Positions 16,427-25,873 of a DNA stretch of 64,000 nucleotides are shown piece by piece; position 1 is the first letter of the stretch; the number at the start of each line of letters is the position of its first letter. The translations under genes and the position numbers were made by a program. The notes under the pieces were generated by a model. The model had not been told where the DNA came from and did no database searches. It saw only the letters and a list, made by a program, of their open reading frames with translations. Origin of the DNA: Haloarcula nitratireducens (GTDB taxonomy: Archaea > Halobacteriota > Halobacteria > Halobacteriales > Haloarculaceae); the NCBI RefSeq assembly GCF_019599505.1, contig NZ_RKLT01000003.1:372001-436000 (forward strand), written 5' to 3'.

Positions 16427-17815
16427 TCAGTCCGCAGTTTCGGTGGTGCCGATGTTCTCTCGCAGTTCCGACTCGATGGCCTCCAGCGACCGCCCCTTCG
16501 TCTCGGGGACGTACCGGTAGGAGAACAGCAGCGCGGCGAGGCTGAAGACGCCGAACAGCCAGAACGTCTGGGGCTTGCCGGCGTTCGCGGTCAGCAGCGG
16601 GAACGTCAGCGAGACGAGCAGGTTCGCGCCCCAGTTGGCGACGGTGACCAGACCCATCGCGCCGCCGCGAACCGCGAGCGGGTAGATCTCGGAGATGAGG
16701 AGCCAGAACACGGGACCCAGCCCGATGGCGAAGAAGGCGACGAACAGCATCAGGCTGCCCGTGGCGAGGATGCCCTGCATGCCGCCGAACCCGGGGAGGT
16801 AAAACACCGCGCCGAGGGCGACCAGCGTCGCGATCATCCCGCCAATACCGGTCAGCAGGAGGCGGCGGCGGCCGACGCGGTCGATGAGCGCGATGGCGAC
16901 GACGGTGGCGGCGACGTTGATCGCGCCGATGCCGACCGTGGCGAGGATGGAGGTCACGTCGCCGAAGCCGGTCGATTCGAGCACGGTCGGCGCGTAGTAC
17001 ATCACCGCGTTGATGCCCGTGATCTGCTGGAAGACCGCCAGCCCGAGACCGACGACGAGCGCCGGGCGGAGCCACGGTTTCAGCAGTTCGCGGATGCCGG
17101 TGCCGGACTGCTTCTCGACGGTCTCTCTGATCTCGGCGAGCTCCTCGTCGATGTCGCCCTGCCGGGTCCGTTCGAGGACCGCCTCGGCCTCCTCTTCGCG
17201 GCCGTGTTCGAACAGCCAGCGGGGGCTCTCGGGCATCTTCAGCATCCCGATGGCGAGGACGACGGCGGGGATCATCCCGGTGCCGAGCATCCAGCGCCAC
17301 GCGCCCGCGTCGGCGAACGCGAAGTTGACGAAGTACGAGACGAGGATGCCGACGGTGACCATCAGTTGGTTGAGCGAGGTGAGCGACCCGCGGATGCGCG
17401 GGGGCGCGATCTCGGAGATGTACAGCGGCCCGACGATGGAGGCGAAGCCGATGGCGACGCCGTCGATCAGCCGCCCGGCGACGAGCACCGGAACGGTGGG
17501 GGCGACGGCCATCGTCAGCGAGCCGACGAAGAAGACGGCCGCGCCGAGTAAGATGAGCCGTTTCCGCCCCAGCGTGTCGGCCAGTCTCCCGCCGAGAGCC
17601 GCGCCCGCCGCCGCGCCGGCCATCGCGCCGCTCATCACGATGCCCTCGACCAGCGGCGACATCGCGAACGTATCGTTGATGTAGAGGAACGCGCCCGAGA
17701 TGATGCCGGTGTCGAACCCGAACAGCAGGCCGTTCAGCGCGGCCAGCGCGGACGAGAGGTAGATGAACCGATCTCCACCGCCGCGCAGGACGCTCCGGAT
17801 GTCGGCTGTAGACAT
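16427..17815 (-). CDS. Sugar porter family MFS transporter
   Basis: 462 aa with twelve hydrophobic segments. Sugar-porter signatures are all visible: GFDTGIISGA in TM1, GGRLADTLGRKR between TM2 and TM3, PESPRWL after TM6, QQITGINAVMYYAPT in TM7, DRVGRRRLLL between TM8 and TM9, and the C-terminal PETKGRS. It should import a hexose, pentose or related polyol by proton or sodium symport. The long AT-rich upstream region with an inverted repeat (17873-17917) suggests regulated expression. It is divergent from a cupin gene. Confidence 0.9.
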   Translation of the reverse strand: MSTADIRSVLRGGGDRFIYLSSALAALNGLLFGFDTGIISGAFLYINDTFAMSPLVEGIVMSGAMAGAAAGAALGGRLADTLGRKRLILLGAAVFFVGSLTMAVAPTVPVLVAGRLIDGVAIGFASIVGPLYISEIAPPRIRGSLTSLNQLMVTVGILVSYFVNFAFADAGAWRWMLGTGMIPAVVLAIGMLKMPESPRWLFEHGREEEAEAVLERTRQGDIDEELAEIRETVEKQSGTGIRELLKPWLRPALVVGLGLAVFQQITGINAVMYYAPTVLESTGFGDVTSILATVGIGAINVAATVVAIALIDRVGRRRLLLTGIGGMIATLVALGAVFYLPGFGGMQGILATGSLMLFVAFFAIGLGPVFWLLISEIYPLAVRGGAMGLVTVANWGANLLVSLTFPLLTANAGKPQTFWLFGVFSLAALLFSYRYVPETKGRSLEAIESELRENIGTTETAD

Positions 17816-17872
17816 GGTGTACGATCTCTACGTTGTTCGATATGGCTTATGAATCGTTCGAAGCTATCAATA

Positions 17873-17917
17873 ATGGATAATATACTAGAACCACCTACGT
17901 CTGCCGTTGTTATCCAT
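17873..17917. promoter_or_regulatory. Inverted repeat in the MFS/cupin divergent promoter region
   Basis: ATGGATAA (17873-17880) and TTATCCAT (17910-17917) are perfect 8-bp inverted copies with centres 37 bp apart, set in an unusually AT-rich 130-bp stretch between the two divergent genes. They could be operator half-sites for a shared regulator. Confidence 0.4.
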
Positions 17918-18054
17918 AATATATAGTTTTTATAATATACTTCGTCTTATCGAACTTCACGGATTTCTGAGATGCCGAGCGACGGTGGCAGGCGACGCGA
18001 CCGATCCGTTGGCGAATTCGAAACCGACACGTCGCCGCCGCGTGACCGTCCGCT

Positions 18055-18357
18055 ATGGAGCGGGCGCATCTCGACTTCGACCGCTACTTCGAGGTGGTCA
18101 TGGAGACGGACGAAGCACAGGTCGCGGAGATGACGGTCGATCCCGGAAAGCGCGTCGGCGGTCCCGACAACTACCACGCCGATAGCGACCAGTGGCTGTT
18201 CGCCGTTTCGGGGACGGGCGTGGTGACCGTCGACGGCGAGGAACAGCGCATCGAGACGGGCGACTTGCTCCGCATCGAGGCGGGCGAGCGCCACGGCATC
18301 GAGAACGACGGCGACGCGCCGCTACGGACGCTCAACGTCTACACGCCGCCGCGCTAG
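18055..18357 (+). CDS. Small cupin-domain protein
   Basis: 100 aa forming a single cupin barrel. Motif 1 is degenerate (NYHADSDQWLFAVSGTG) but keeps His and Glu/Asp-type ligands; motif 2 is GDLLRIEAGERHGIEN with His. Such small cupins bind a divalent metal and act as sugar isomerases, dioxygenases or sensors. Divergence from a sugar-porter gene hints at sugar metabolism, but this is inference only. Confidence 0.78.
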   Translation: MERAHLDFDRYFEVVMETDEAQVAEMTVDPGKRVGGPDNYHADSDQWLFAVSGTGVVTVDGEEQRIETGDLLRIEAGERHGIENDGDAPLRTLNVYTPPR

Positions 18358-18387
18358 TCGGTCGGGTCGGTTCGCGAACTCGACCGC

Positions 18388-19476
18388 TTACTCCACGCCG
18401 GCTTTCGCGTCCATCGGGTCCTGAATGTCGCCGACCACTTCCTCCAGCAGGTCGGTGACGGTGATCATTCCGACGACCTCGCCGTCCTCGACGACGAAGG
18501 CCAGCTCCTGGTTCTCGGCCTGGAACCGGTCGATCGCGTCACTGACCGACGTGTCGGCGGTTATCGTCATCGGCGGCGCGGCGACTTCTTCGAGGTCGAC
18601 CTCCGAGAGCGGCGTCCCGCCGACCGAGTCCTCGTCTTGCTTCCTGAACAGTTCCGGAACGTAGACGATGCCGAGGAACTCGTCTAATCCGCCGTCGACG
18701 AGCGGATACCGCGTGTGCGGCGTCTCGGCGACTCGATGGGCGTTGGACTCGTTGTCGTCGGTGATCGACAGCGAGACGATGTCCGCTGCCGGGACCATCA
18801 CGTCTCGGACCTCGCGGTCGCCCACCTGGAACGCGGCCAGCACCTCCTCGCGGCGTTCCTCGGGGATGTCGCCCTCGTCGAGGACCGAGCCGAGCTTGTT
18901 CCGGAGGTCCGCCCGCGACTCGATGACGTCCTCTTCGGTCTCGAGCCACGCGCCGGTCATCTCGATGCCGAACAGCTTCAGCGTCCACTTCGCGACGGCG
19001 TCGCCGAGCGTGATGAGCGGCGAGATGAGCCAGTTGAACCAGTACAGCGGGGCCGCGCCGTACCGACAGACGAGGCGCGACCGCTCGACGCCCAGATACG
19101 TCGGCGTCTGCTCGCCGTGAGTCAGGTGGACGAGGTTGATGATGAAGAACGCGATGGCGGCACCGATACCGATACCGGCCAGTCGGGAGCCGGCGAATAT
19201 CGGCTCGAATATCGCCGCCAGGGCGGGTTCGGCGACGATACCGACGGCGATGGAGGACGCGGTGATGCCGACCTGGCAGGTGGTGAGATAGATTTCCAGA
19301 TTGTTCGTCATCTCCCACGCCCGCTCCAGTGCGCGGTTGCTGCTGTCGCCGATGAACTCGTCTTCGGTGAACTGTCTGGCCCGGGTCAACGCGAACTCGA
19401 TAGCGACGAAGAATCCGTTGGCGAGGATGAGCGCCAACCCGGCCAACAGTCTGGCGGCGATTACAGGAGTTTCCAT
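18388..19476 (-). CDS. CNNM/DUF21 transmembrane protein with CBS pair (hemolysin-family)
   Basis: 362 aa. The N-terminal DUF21/CNNM domain (about 1-190) has four hydrophobic helices and the usual segments NGFFVAIEFAL and TCQVGITASSIAVGI; it is followed by two CBS domains (~210-270 and ~290-345) with VPAADIVSLSI and ITVTDLLEEV. No C-terminal CorC_HlyC domain. CNNM-type proteins export Mg2+ or other divalent ions with Na+ exchange, the CBS pair sensing Mg-ATP. The ATG at 19476 precedes the first helix; upstream frame is spurious. Confidence 0.85.
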   Translation of the reverse strand: METPVIAARLLAGLALILANGFFVAIEFALTRARQFTEDEFIGDSSNRALERAWEMTNNLEIYLTTCQVGITASSIAVGIVAEPALAAIFEPIFAGSRLAGIGIGAAIAFFIINLVHLTHGEQTPTYLGVERSRLVCRYGAAPLYWFNWLISPLITLGDAVAKWTLKLFGIEMTGAWLETEEDVIESRADLRNKLGSVLDEGDIPEERREEVLAAFQVGDREVRDVMVPAADIVSLSITDDNESNAHRVAETPHTRYPLVDGGLDEFLGIVYVPELFRKQDEDSVGGTPLSEVDLEEVAAPPMTITADTSVSDAIDRFQAENQELAFVVEDGEVVGMITVTDLLEEVVGDIQDPMDAKAGVE

Positions 19477-19523
19477 CGCCTCCGGCTTGTCCTTCGCGGG
19501 CCGAAAAAGGTGTGGTTGCGTGC

Positions 19524-20465
19524 TCAGAGCGCCTCGAAGTCGTACGGGACGCCGGTCAGTTCCTCGGAGACGTCCCAGAGGCGTTCGGCGTCGGCCTCGT
19601 CTCGGGAGGCCGCACTCGACTGCTGGAACTCCGGCGAACCGCGCATGTCCATGAGGCCGCCGGGACCGACGTACTCGCCGCCGATGGCGGTGTCGGCCGT
19701 CGCCGCGTACAGCATCGGCCACGCCCCCTGCTCGGCGGATTGAGCGAGGACGGCGTTGGCCACCTGCATCCCCGCCATCCGCAGCGACGACCCGCTCTCT
19801 CTGGGGCCGCGGAACTGGAGTTCGGTGTCGGCGTAGCCCGGATGACAGGCGACGCTGAGCAGGTCGCTGATGCCGCGTTCGTCCAGTCGCCGTTCGAGTT
19901 CGTAGGCGAAGAGGAGGTTCGCCAGTTTGCTCTGGCCGTAGGCGTCCCACTTGTCGTAGCCGCGCTCCGATTGCAGGTCGTCGAAGTCCATCTCGCCCTG
20001 TTCGTGGAGCCCCGAAGACTGCGTGACGATGCGGGACTCGCCCTCGCTCGCTCGGAGTGCGGGCAGCAGATAACCGGTGAGCGCGAAGTGACCCAGATGG
20101 TTGACGCCCAGTTGCATCTCGAAGCCGTCGGCCGTCTCCTGTCGCGGGATGGCCATCACGCCGGCGTTGTTACAGAGGATATCGACGCCGTCGTAGGCCT
20201 CCTCGAGACCGTCGGCGAACGCGGCAATGTTCTCCAAGTCCGCGAGGTCGCACTCGCGGACGTCCAGGTCCGCGTCGCCGACGGACTGCCGTATCTCCGC
20301 GGCGGCTTCCCGGCCCCGTTCGAGGCTCCGGCACGCCATCACGACGCTCGCGCCCCGCCGGGCGAACGCCTCGGTCCCCTCGAAGCCGAGGCCGCTGTTG
20401 GCCCCGGTGACGACGACGGTCTCTCCCTCTAGCGACGGCATCTCGGCGGCGGTCCAGCCGGACAT
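19524..20465 (-). CDS. Short-chain dehydrogenase/reductase (retinol-dehydrogenase-like)
   Basis: 313-aa classical SDR. The nucleotide-binding loop is TGANSGLG, the NNAG motif is CNNAGV, and the catalytic Ser...Tyr-x3-Lys is present as SSG...YGQSK. ACRSLERG after the second strand carries an Arg that favours NADPH. Length and LCNNAGVM/HLGHF signatures place it with retinol-dehydrogenase-like or WW-oxidoreductase-like proteins; the substrate is unknown. It ends 47 bp upstream of the CNNM gene start on the same strand. Confidence 0.87.
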   Translation of the reverse strand: MSGWTAAEMPSLEGETVVVTGANSGLGFEGTEAFARRGASVVMACRSLERGREAAAEIRQSVGDADLDVRECDLADLENIAAFADGLEEAYDGVDILCNNAGVMAIPRQETADGFEMQLGVNHLGHFALTGYLLPALRASEGESRIVTQSSGLHEQGEMDFDDLQSERGYDKWDAYGQSKLANLLFAYELERRLDERGISDLLSVACHPGYADTELQFRGPRESGSSLRMAGMQVANAVLAQSAEQGAWPMLYAATADTAIGGEYVGPGGLMDMRGSPEFQQSSAASRDEADAERLWDVSEELTGVPYDFEAL

Positions 20466-20548
20466 AGGAGACGGTTCGGGTCGGACACACAGAAACCCGT
20501 CGGCCCGCCCAGCAGGACATTTAGCTCTCGGGTCCCAACGGGCGAGCG

Positions 20549-20797
20549 ATGAGTGACGCGTCGGTCACGGTGTACACGCGCGAGGACTGTCACCTCTGTG
20601 AGGAGGCCATCGAAACCATCGAGCGAGTCGCCGACGAGGAGGGCGTCGCCCTCTCGCTCTCGCTGGTGGACGTCGACAGCGACCCGGAGCTGCGCGAGGA
20701 GTACGGCGAGCGAGTACCCTACGTCCTGCTCGACGGGTCGCCCGCGTTCAAGTACCGCGTCGACGAGCGACGGTTGCGGCGGAAGTTGACCGAGTGA
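20549..20797 (+). CDS. Glutaredoxin-like protein
   Basis: 82 aa thioredoxin fold. The redox motif CHLC is at residues 14-17 after VTVYTRED, and the cis-Pro loop is RVPYVLL. The CxxC with His-Leu and the absence of a clear glutathione-binding TGG place it with the DUF836/glutaredoxin-family group common in archaea. Probably a thiol-disulfide oxidoreductase working with gamma-glutamylcysteine or thioredoxin. It is divergent from the SDR and converges on thiE. Confidence 0.85.
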   Translation: MSDASVTVYTREDCHLCEEAIETIERVADEEGVALSLSLVDVDSDPELREEYGERVPYVLLDGSPAFKYRVDERRLRRKLTE

Positions 20798-20813
20798 CGC
20801 TCGCTCGCGGCGC

Positions 20814-21482
20814 TCACTCGCCGTCGCTCGCCCCTGCATCGCGCTCGCGTTTCCCCCGCTCGACCGCTTCCCGGAGCGCCACCGCCGCCGCGCTCGGGTC
20901 CTCGGCCCGCGTGATGGCGGTGATGACCGCGACGCCGTCGGCCCCCGCCGCGGCCACCTCGGCGGCGTTCGCGGCCGTGACCCCGCCGATACCGACGAGG
21001 GGGATATCGACGGCGGCGGCGATGTCGGCTACCCGCTGCGGGCCGACGCCGTGTTCCTCGTCGGGGATGTCTGTCTTCGATCCGGTTCGGAACACCGTCC
21101 CCACGCCGAGGTAGTCGGCTCCGGCGGCTTCGGCCGCCTCGGCGTCGGCGACGAACGACACCGAGCGGCCGATCAGAGCGTCCTCGCCCAGTAGCTCGCG
21201 GGCGACAGACACCGGGAGGTCGTCGTCGCCCAGATGGACGCCGTCGGCGTCGACCGCCTGCGCGAGGTCCACCCGGTCGTTGACGACGAAGGCGACGCCG
21301 GTCTCACGGGTCAGTTCGCGGAGTTCCACGCCCATCTCGTAGCGCTCGCGGACCGGCAGGTCCTTCTCGCGCAGCTGTACGACGCCGACGCCGCCCTCGA
21401 TGGCTCGCTCGACGATCTCGCGGGTGGACCGGCCGTCCGACAGCGACTCGCCGGTCACGAGGTACACGTCCCAATCGACCAT
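20814..21482 (-). CDS. thiE: Thiamine-phosphate synthase
   Basis: 222-aa TIM barrel that joins HMP-pyrophosphate and thiazole phosphate to thiamine phosphate. Visible motifs: VVQLREKDLP (pyrophosphate binding), VVNDRVDLAQAV then GVHLGDDDLP (substrate and Mg2+ sites), YLGVGTVFRTGSK, and VGIGGVTAANAAEV. Length and order match the family. It is a single-gene unit here, not linked to thiD or thiM, and no TPP riboswitch is visible in the short upstream region. Confidence 0.93.
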   Translation of the reverse strand: MVDWDVYLVTGESLSDGRSTREIVERAIEGGVGVVQLREKDLPVRERYEMGVELRELTRETGVAFVVNDRVDLAQAVDADGVHLGDDDLPVSVARELLGEDALIGRSVSFVADAEAAEAAGADYLGVGTVFRTGSKTDIPDEEHGVGPQRVADIAAAVDIPLVGIGGVTAANAAEVAAAGADGVAVITAITRAEDPSAAAVALREAVERGKRERDAGASDGE

Positions 21483-21626
21483 GCCCGAGGTCCGACGGGG
21501 GACGGCCTGATTCTTGCGTTCCGAGGCGCGATAAGCCCGGCTTAGACCCCCGGGTGCGCTCCATAACTAATGGACGAGCCGCCCTGGCAGTCCCCATCCG
21601 AGCGACGGAGACGACCGCTTCCAGCC

Positions 21627-23954
21627 ATGACCGAGATTCTCTCGACGCGCGTCCGAACGGTGGCAATCGCCCTCGTCGTCTGTCTCGCCGCGGTGACGGC
21701 GACGACGGCCGTCGGCACCGCCGCGGCACAGACCGATGCCGACGAGGCGGCGTTCGAACCGAACGACACCTTCGAGAACGCGACGCGGCTCGAACCCGGC
21801 AACTACACGGGACTGAACGTCACCGAGAACGACCTCGACGTCTACGCCGTCGAACTGAGCGAGGGCGAGTCGCTCTCGGCGGGGATCGACTTTTCGCACG
21901 CCCGGGGCGACCTCGACCTCTTCTTGCTCGGGCCGAACGGGTCGACGCTGCGGGCGGGCGTCTCCGAGACCGACGGCGAGAACGTCTCCGCGGTCGCCCC
22001 GGAAGCGGGAACCTACTACCTCGTCGTCGCCGGGTTTCGGGGCGCGAGCGGTCCCTACGACCTGCGCGTGAGTACGACCGGGACCGGGCCGTCGCCGGCG
22101 GCGGGCGAGTTCGAACCCAACGACGACTTCGAGACGGCGACGCCCGTCGAGGCGGGGAACTACACCGGGCTGAACGTCACCGAGAACGACCTCGACGTCT
22201 ACGCCGTCGAACTGGCCGCCGGCGACGCGCTGTCGGCGGAAATCGACTTCTCGCACGCCCGGGGCGACCTCGAACTCCTGCTGGTCGGACCGGAGCGGAC
22301 CATCCTCCAGGTGAGCACGTCGGTCACCGACGGCGAGACCATCTCCCATCTGGCGGGGACGAACGGCACCTACTATCTGGTCGTCTACGGCTATCTGGAC
22401 GGAACCGGCCCGTACGACCTCTCGATCGGCGTGTCGAGCGGCGAAGATGGCGCGCCGCCCGCGGAACCGTCGCCGACGGAGACACCCAACGAGGAGACGC
22501 CGACCCCCGATTCCCCGATACAGACGAGCGAGACGGCGGCCGACGAGACGCCATCGCCATCCGACCCCGAGCGCGACCGGCTCGGCTGGGAACGGGGCTA
22601 CTGGGCGAACGAGTCCCTCGACGTGGAGACGGGAGACGGCCTCTCGGAAGCGGAGCGGCGGGCGCTGGTCGCTCGCTCGATGGCTCGCGTCGAGGCCATT
22701 CGCGAGCGGGAGTTCGAGCGCCCGGTCGAGTTCGACGTGGTCTCTCGAGCGGCCTACGCCGCCAACCGGTCGCGGGACTCCTTCCAGCGCATAGTCGGCT
22801 CCCGGTACTACAATCAGGTGTACGAGGCGACGTTCATCGTCGACGAGGAGACCGACGCCTACGACGCGGTCACGGGCGGGCAGAGCGCCGCCGTCGGGGG
22901 GTTCTACGCCGTCGGGAGCGATCGGTTCGTCCTCGTCGTGGAGGACCCCGACGATCCGAACGTCGACGAGGGCATCCTCGTCCACGAACTCACCCACGCC
23001 CTGCAGGACCAGACCGGCCTGCTCGATTCCGCCTTCCGGTTGCCGACGCCGAGCAGCGACGCCCGAACCGGCCTCCTCGGTCTCGTCGAGGGCGACGCGA
23101 ACTACGTGATGGCCCGCTACGACGCCCGCTGTGCGAACGGGACGTGGGAGTGTCTCCCGCGCGACGCGTCCGCCTCGGTCGGCGGCGATGGCGATGAGAG
23201 TGCCGGCGAAGCAGACGGCCCCGACGGCGTCAACCTCGGCGTCTACCTCACCGGCTATCAGCCGTACTCCGACGGCCCGGCGCTGGTCGCCGCCCTCCGG
23301 GAGCGCGGCGGGTGGGACGCCGTCGACGCCGCCTACGACTCGCCGCCCGTCTCGACCGAGCAGACGATCCACCCCGAGCGGTACCCGGACGAGCGGCCGG
23401 CGTCGCTCGACCGGCGCGAGCCGACCGACGGCGAGTGGCAGCGCTTCACCACCGACACGATCGGCGAGGCGTGGCTCTACTCGATGTTCTGGTATCAGGA
23501 CCGCGAGTACGACATCCCGGTCGTCGACAGCGAGCAGGTGCTCTCGCCCGACGCCGGGGACTACGACACGTACAACTACACGAGCGCCCCCTCCGAGGGG
23601 TGGGCCAACGACCGCATCTCGCTGTACGCGAACGGCGACGCGTCCGGCTACGTCTGGGTGACGGCCTGGGACAGCGAGGACGACGCCCGCCAGTTCGCCG
23701 AAGCCTACCGGCGGGTCCTCGAAGGGCACGGCGGCGAGTCCGTCGGCGACGGGACGTGGCGAATCCCCGAGGAAGACCCCTACGGCGACGCCTTCCGGGT
23801 CGTCCGCGACGACCAGACCGTGACCGTCGTCAACGGCCCCGACGTCGACGCGCTGTCGGCCATCGCACCGGACGTGGAACAAGAATCGTCCGACGAGGGT
23901 GAGGACGGCGATAACGGCGATACCGACGAACCCGAGTCGGCGACGGTTCCGTGA
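21627..23954 (+). CDS. Secreted surface protein: two PPC domains plus HEXXH gluzincin-like domain (Hvo_1808 family)
   Basis: 775 aa. A signal peptide (about 8-35, hydrophobic core then GTAAAQ) leads into two pre-peptidase C-terminal-like beta domains (~40-140 and ~155-255) whose opening sequences are almost the same (ENDLDVYAVEL in both), then a Thr/Pro/Glu-rich linker and a domain of ~450 residues. That domain has HELTH (His453, Glu454, His457) and, 31 residues on, EGDAN (Glu488): the arrangement of a gluzincin metallopeptidase. It resembles proteins annotated as Hvo_1808 family surface proteins. Two paralogues lie at 33154-35992. The ATG at 21627 fits the signal peptide. Confidence 0.8.
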   Translation: MTEILSTRVRTVAIALVVCLAAVTATTAVGTAAAQTDADEAAFEPNDTFENATRLEPGNYTGLNVTENDLDVYAVELSEGESLSAGIDFSHARGDLDLFLLGPNGSTLRAGVSETDGENVSAVAPEAGTYYLVVAGFRGASGPYDLRVSTTGTGPSPAAGEFEPNDDFETATPVEAGNYTGLNVTENDLDVYAVELAAGDALSAEIDFSHARGDLELLLVGPERTILQVSTSVTDGETISHLAGTNGTYYLVVYGYLDGTGPYDLSIGVSSGEDGAPPAEPSPTETPNEETPTPDSPIQTSETAADETPSPSDPERDRLGWERGYWANESLDVETGDGLSEAERRALVARSMARVEAIREREFERPVEFDVVSRAAYAANRSRDSFQRIVGSRYYNQVYEATFIVDEETDAYDAVTGGQSAAVGGFYAVGSDRFVLVVEDPDDPNVDEGILVHELTHALQDQTGLLDSAFRLPTPSSDARTGLLGLVEGDANYVMARYDARCANGTWECLPRDASASVGGDGDESAGEADGPDGVNLGVYLTGYQPYSDGPALVAALRERGGWDAVDAAYDSPPVSTEQTIHPERYPDERPASLDRREPTDGEWQRFTTDTIGEAWLYSMFWYQDREYDIPVVDSEQVLSPDAGDYDTYNYTSAPSEGWANDRISLYANGDASGYVWVTAWDSEDDARQFAEAYRRVLEGHGGESVGDGTWRIPEEDPYGDAFRVVRDDQTVTVVNGPDVDALSAIAPDVEQESSDEGEDGDNGDTDEPESATVP

Positions 23955-24043
23955 GTGCCGACGGACCGTCGTCCGCCACTGGATCCGCTCTCGTCGCCCG
24001 GTTCGGCCGAAGATATTACTGCTAGCCGCCCTTTCTCCCGCCC

Positions 24044-25180
24044 GTGCGAAACTATCGTATTACGACGGTCTGGGGTATTCCTATCCAGGTCAATATCTCG
24101 CTGCTGGTGTTTCTGCCGGTGCTCGCGTGGCTCATCGGCAGCGGTGCGCAGATAGAGCTCTACGCGGGCATCGTGGGGAGCCTCGTCGGGGCGGAACTGG
24201 ACCTCGCCCGGTTGCAGGCCGGGGCGACGCCGTGGCTCGTCGGCACGCTCGCGGCGGTGGGCCTGTTCGTCAGCGTCACCTTACACGAACTCGGCCACGC
24301 GTGGGCGGCGATGCGCTACGACCTCGAAGTGGAGTCCATCACGCTGTGGATTCTGGGCGGGCTGGCGAGCTTCAAGGAGATGCCCAGAGAGTGGAACCGG
24401 GAGTTCTGGATCGCCGTCGCCGGCCCGATAACCAGCATCCTTGTCGGCGTCGTCTGCTACGCCGGGCTGTTCGCGCTGCCCTCGGGCGCGACGGTCTCGC
24501 TGTTCGTCGTCGGCTGGCTGAGCGTGACGAACCTGATTCTCGCGGGGTTCAACATGCTGCCCGCGTTCCCGATGGACGGCGGGCGCGTCCTGCGGGCGCT
24601 CTTGGCCCGGAACCGCCCGTACGCCTCGGCGACGCGCATCGCCGCCCGCATCGGCACGCTCTTCGCCGTCCTCTTCGCCGTCTTCGGCGTCCTCTCCTTC
24701 AGCCCCATCCTGCTACTGCTGGCGCTGTTCATCTACGCCGCCGCGACGGGCGAGTCTCGAACCGTCGCCCTATCGGACCTCTTGGAGGGACTCACGGTCG
24801 GCGACGTCGCCCGGCCGTCGACGCTGACCATCGACGCGACCGAGAGCGTCGAGGACCTCGTCGATCGAATGTTCGCCGACCGCTCGACGGAGTTCACGGT
24901 CACGCAGGGCGGCGAAGTGGTCGGCGTCGTCACCGTCGCTGACTTCCGAGAGCTCTCGCAGGCCGAGCGCGAGCACGACACCGTCGGGGACCTGATGGAG
25001 ACGGACCTCCCCCGGTTAGACGCCGGTATGTCGGCGTTCGACGCGCTCGTCGAACTCGACACCGCTCGGGCCAGCGCCGCCCTCGTCGAGGGACCGGACG
25101 GCGTCCACGTCGTCTCCCGTGAGGACTTCTCCTCGGCGATGGAGATGCGGCGGCTGGTCGGGACCGGCGACCCGTTCTGA
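24044..25180 (+). CDS. Site-2-protease-family metalloprotease with CBS pair
   Basis: 378 aa, GTG start at 24044 with TATA-like AGATATTAC about 28 nt upstream (leaderless). Membrane-embedded M50 protease: HELGH (His81, Glu82, His85) in one transmembrane helix and NMLPAFPMDGGR with the third ligand Asp in another, with four to six helices overall. A cytosolic CBS pair covers about 245-370 (VGDVARPSTLTI, VGDLMETDLPRL). Members cut transmembrane substrates such as anti-sigma or regulator proteins; CBS domains probably gate activity by nucleotide level. No partner gene nearby. Confidence 0.9.
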   Translation: MRNYRITTVWGIPIQVNISLLVFLPVLAWLIGSGAQIELYAGIVGSLVGAELDLARLQAGATPWLVGTLAAVGLFVSVTLHELGHAWAAMRYDLEVESITLWILGGLASFKEMPREWNREFWIAVAGPITSILVGVVCYAGLFALPSGATVSLFVVGWLSVTNLILAGFNMLPAFPMDGGRVLRALLARNRPYASATRIAARIGTLFAVLFAVFGVLSFSPILLLLALFIYAAATGESRTVALSDLLEGLTVGDVARPSTLTIDATESVEDLVDRMFADRSTEFTVTQGGEVVGVVTVADFRELSQAEREHDTVGDLMETDLPRLDAGMSAFDALVELDTARASAALVEGPDGVHVVSREDFSSAMEMRRLVGTGDPF

Positions 25181-25184
25181 AGCG

Positions 25185-25790
25185 CTACTCGGCGTCCGCG
25201 GTCGACCGTCGGTCCGTGAGCGCTCGCACGGACGCGGGGCCGACGAAGCGCGGCACCCGCTCCGCGTACCGCTCGTAGGCCTCGCCGTACTGCTCGCGCA
25301 GCCACGGCTCCTCCGCGAACGGGAGCGTCAGCCACGATAGAAGGTAGACGGCACACAGCGCGAACACCGGCGGCGTCGCCGCGAAGACGGCGAACCCCAC
25401 CGTCGCCGCGATGTAGCAGACGTACTGCGGGTTGCGGGAGTAGCGGTACCAGCCGCCGGTCCGTAACTCGCCTTCGAGACCCATCGTCTCCTCGCTCCCG
25501 AGGTCCCGTCCGGCGAGCAGCGCGCCGGCGAACGGGACGGCGAAACAGACGGCACCGCCGACGAGCACCGGCGTCGGGAAGCCGAGGCTGTTCCAGCCGA
25601 GGTACGTGACGACCAGTAGGGAGACGTTGAACGTCTGTTCGAGCGTCCAGTGGGCGTAGTACCGCCATCCGCGCTCGCCCGGCGGCCAGTAGTTCGTCCA
25701 CCCGAGCGCGCTCGACGCGACCCCGACCAGGTTCGCGGATTCGGCGACGAACCCCACCGCGAACGCGACGACCGGTAGCGAGAGGTCCAT
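25185..25790 (-). CDS. Isoprenylcysteine carboxyl methyltransferase-like membrane protein
   Basis: 201 aa with about five hydrophobic helices. The C-terminal half has the ICMT/PEMT signature YRYSRNPQYV followed by EEPWLREQYGEAYERYAERVPRF, which forms the S-adenosylmethionine site in this family of integral-membrane methyltransferases. The substrate in archaea is unknown (isoprenoid, lipid or protein thiol). It converges on the S2P gene with only 4 bp between stops, and is divergent from a HTH-10 gene. Confidence 0.8.
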   Translation of the reverse strand: MDLSLPVVAFAVGFVAESANLVGVASSALGWTNYWPPGERGWRYYAHWTLEQTFNVSLLVVTYLGWNSLGFPTPVLVGGAVCFAVPFAGALLAGRDLGSEETMGLEGELRTGGWYRYSRNPQYVCYIAATVGFAVFAATPPVFALCAVYLLSWLTLPFAEEPWLREQYGEAYERYAERVPRFVGPASVRALTDRRSTADAE

Positions 25791-25873
25791 AGCGTCGCTT
25801 GCCGGTGTGAGCGCGTGGACGTTGTCCCGGCTCTACTAGGCTATTTAAGTACCTCTCGCGGCAAGCGACCGTC

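Noticed and set aside
14564..17551. 995-codon open frame on the plus strand opposite three genes
   Set aside because: It runs antisense to the PD-(D/E)XK, beta-CASP and MFS genes, all with clear motifs; its translation is Arg/Asp-rich without domains, a typical GC-rich shadow.
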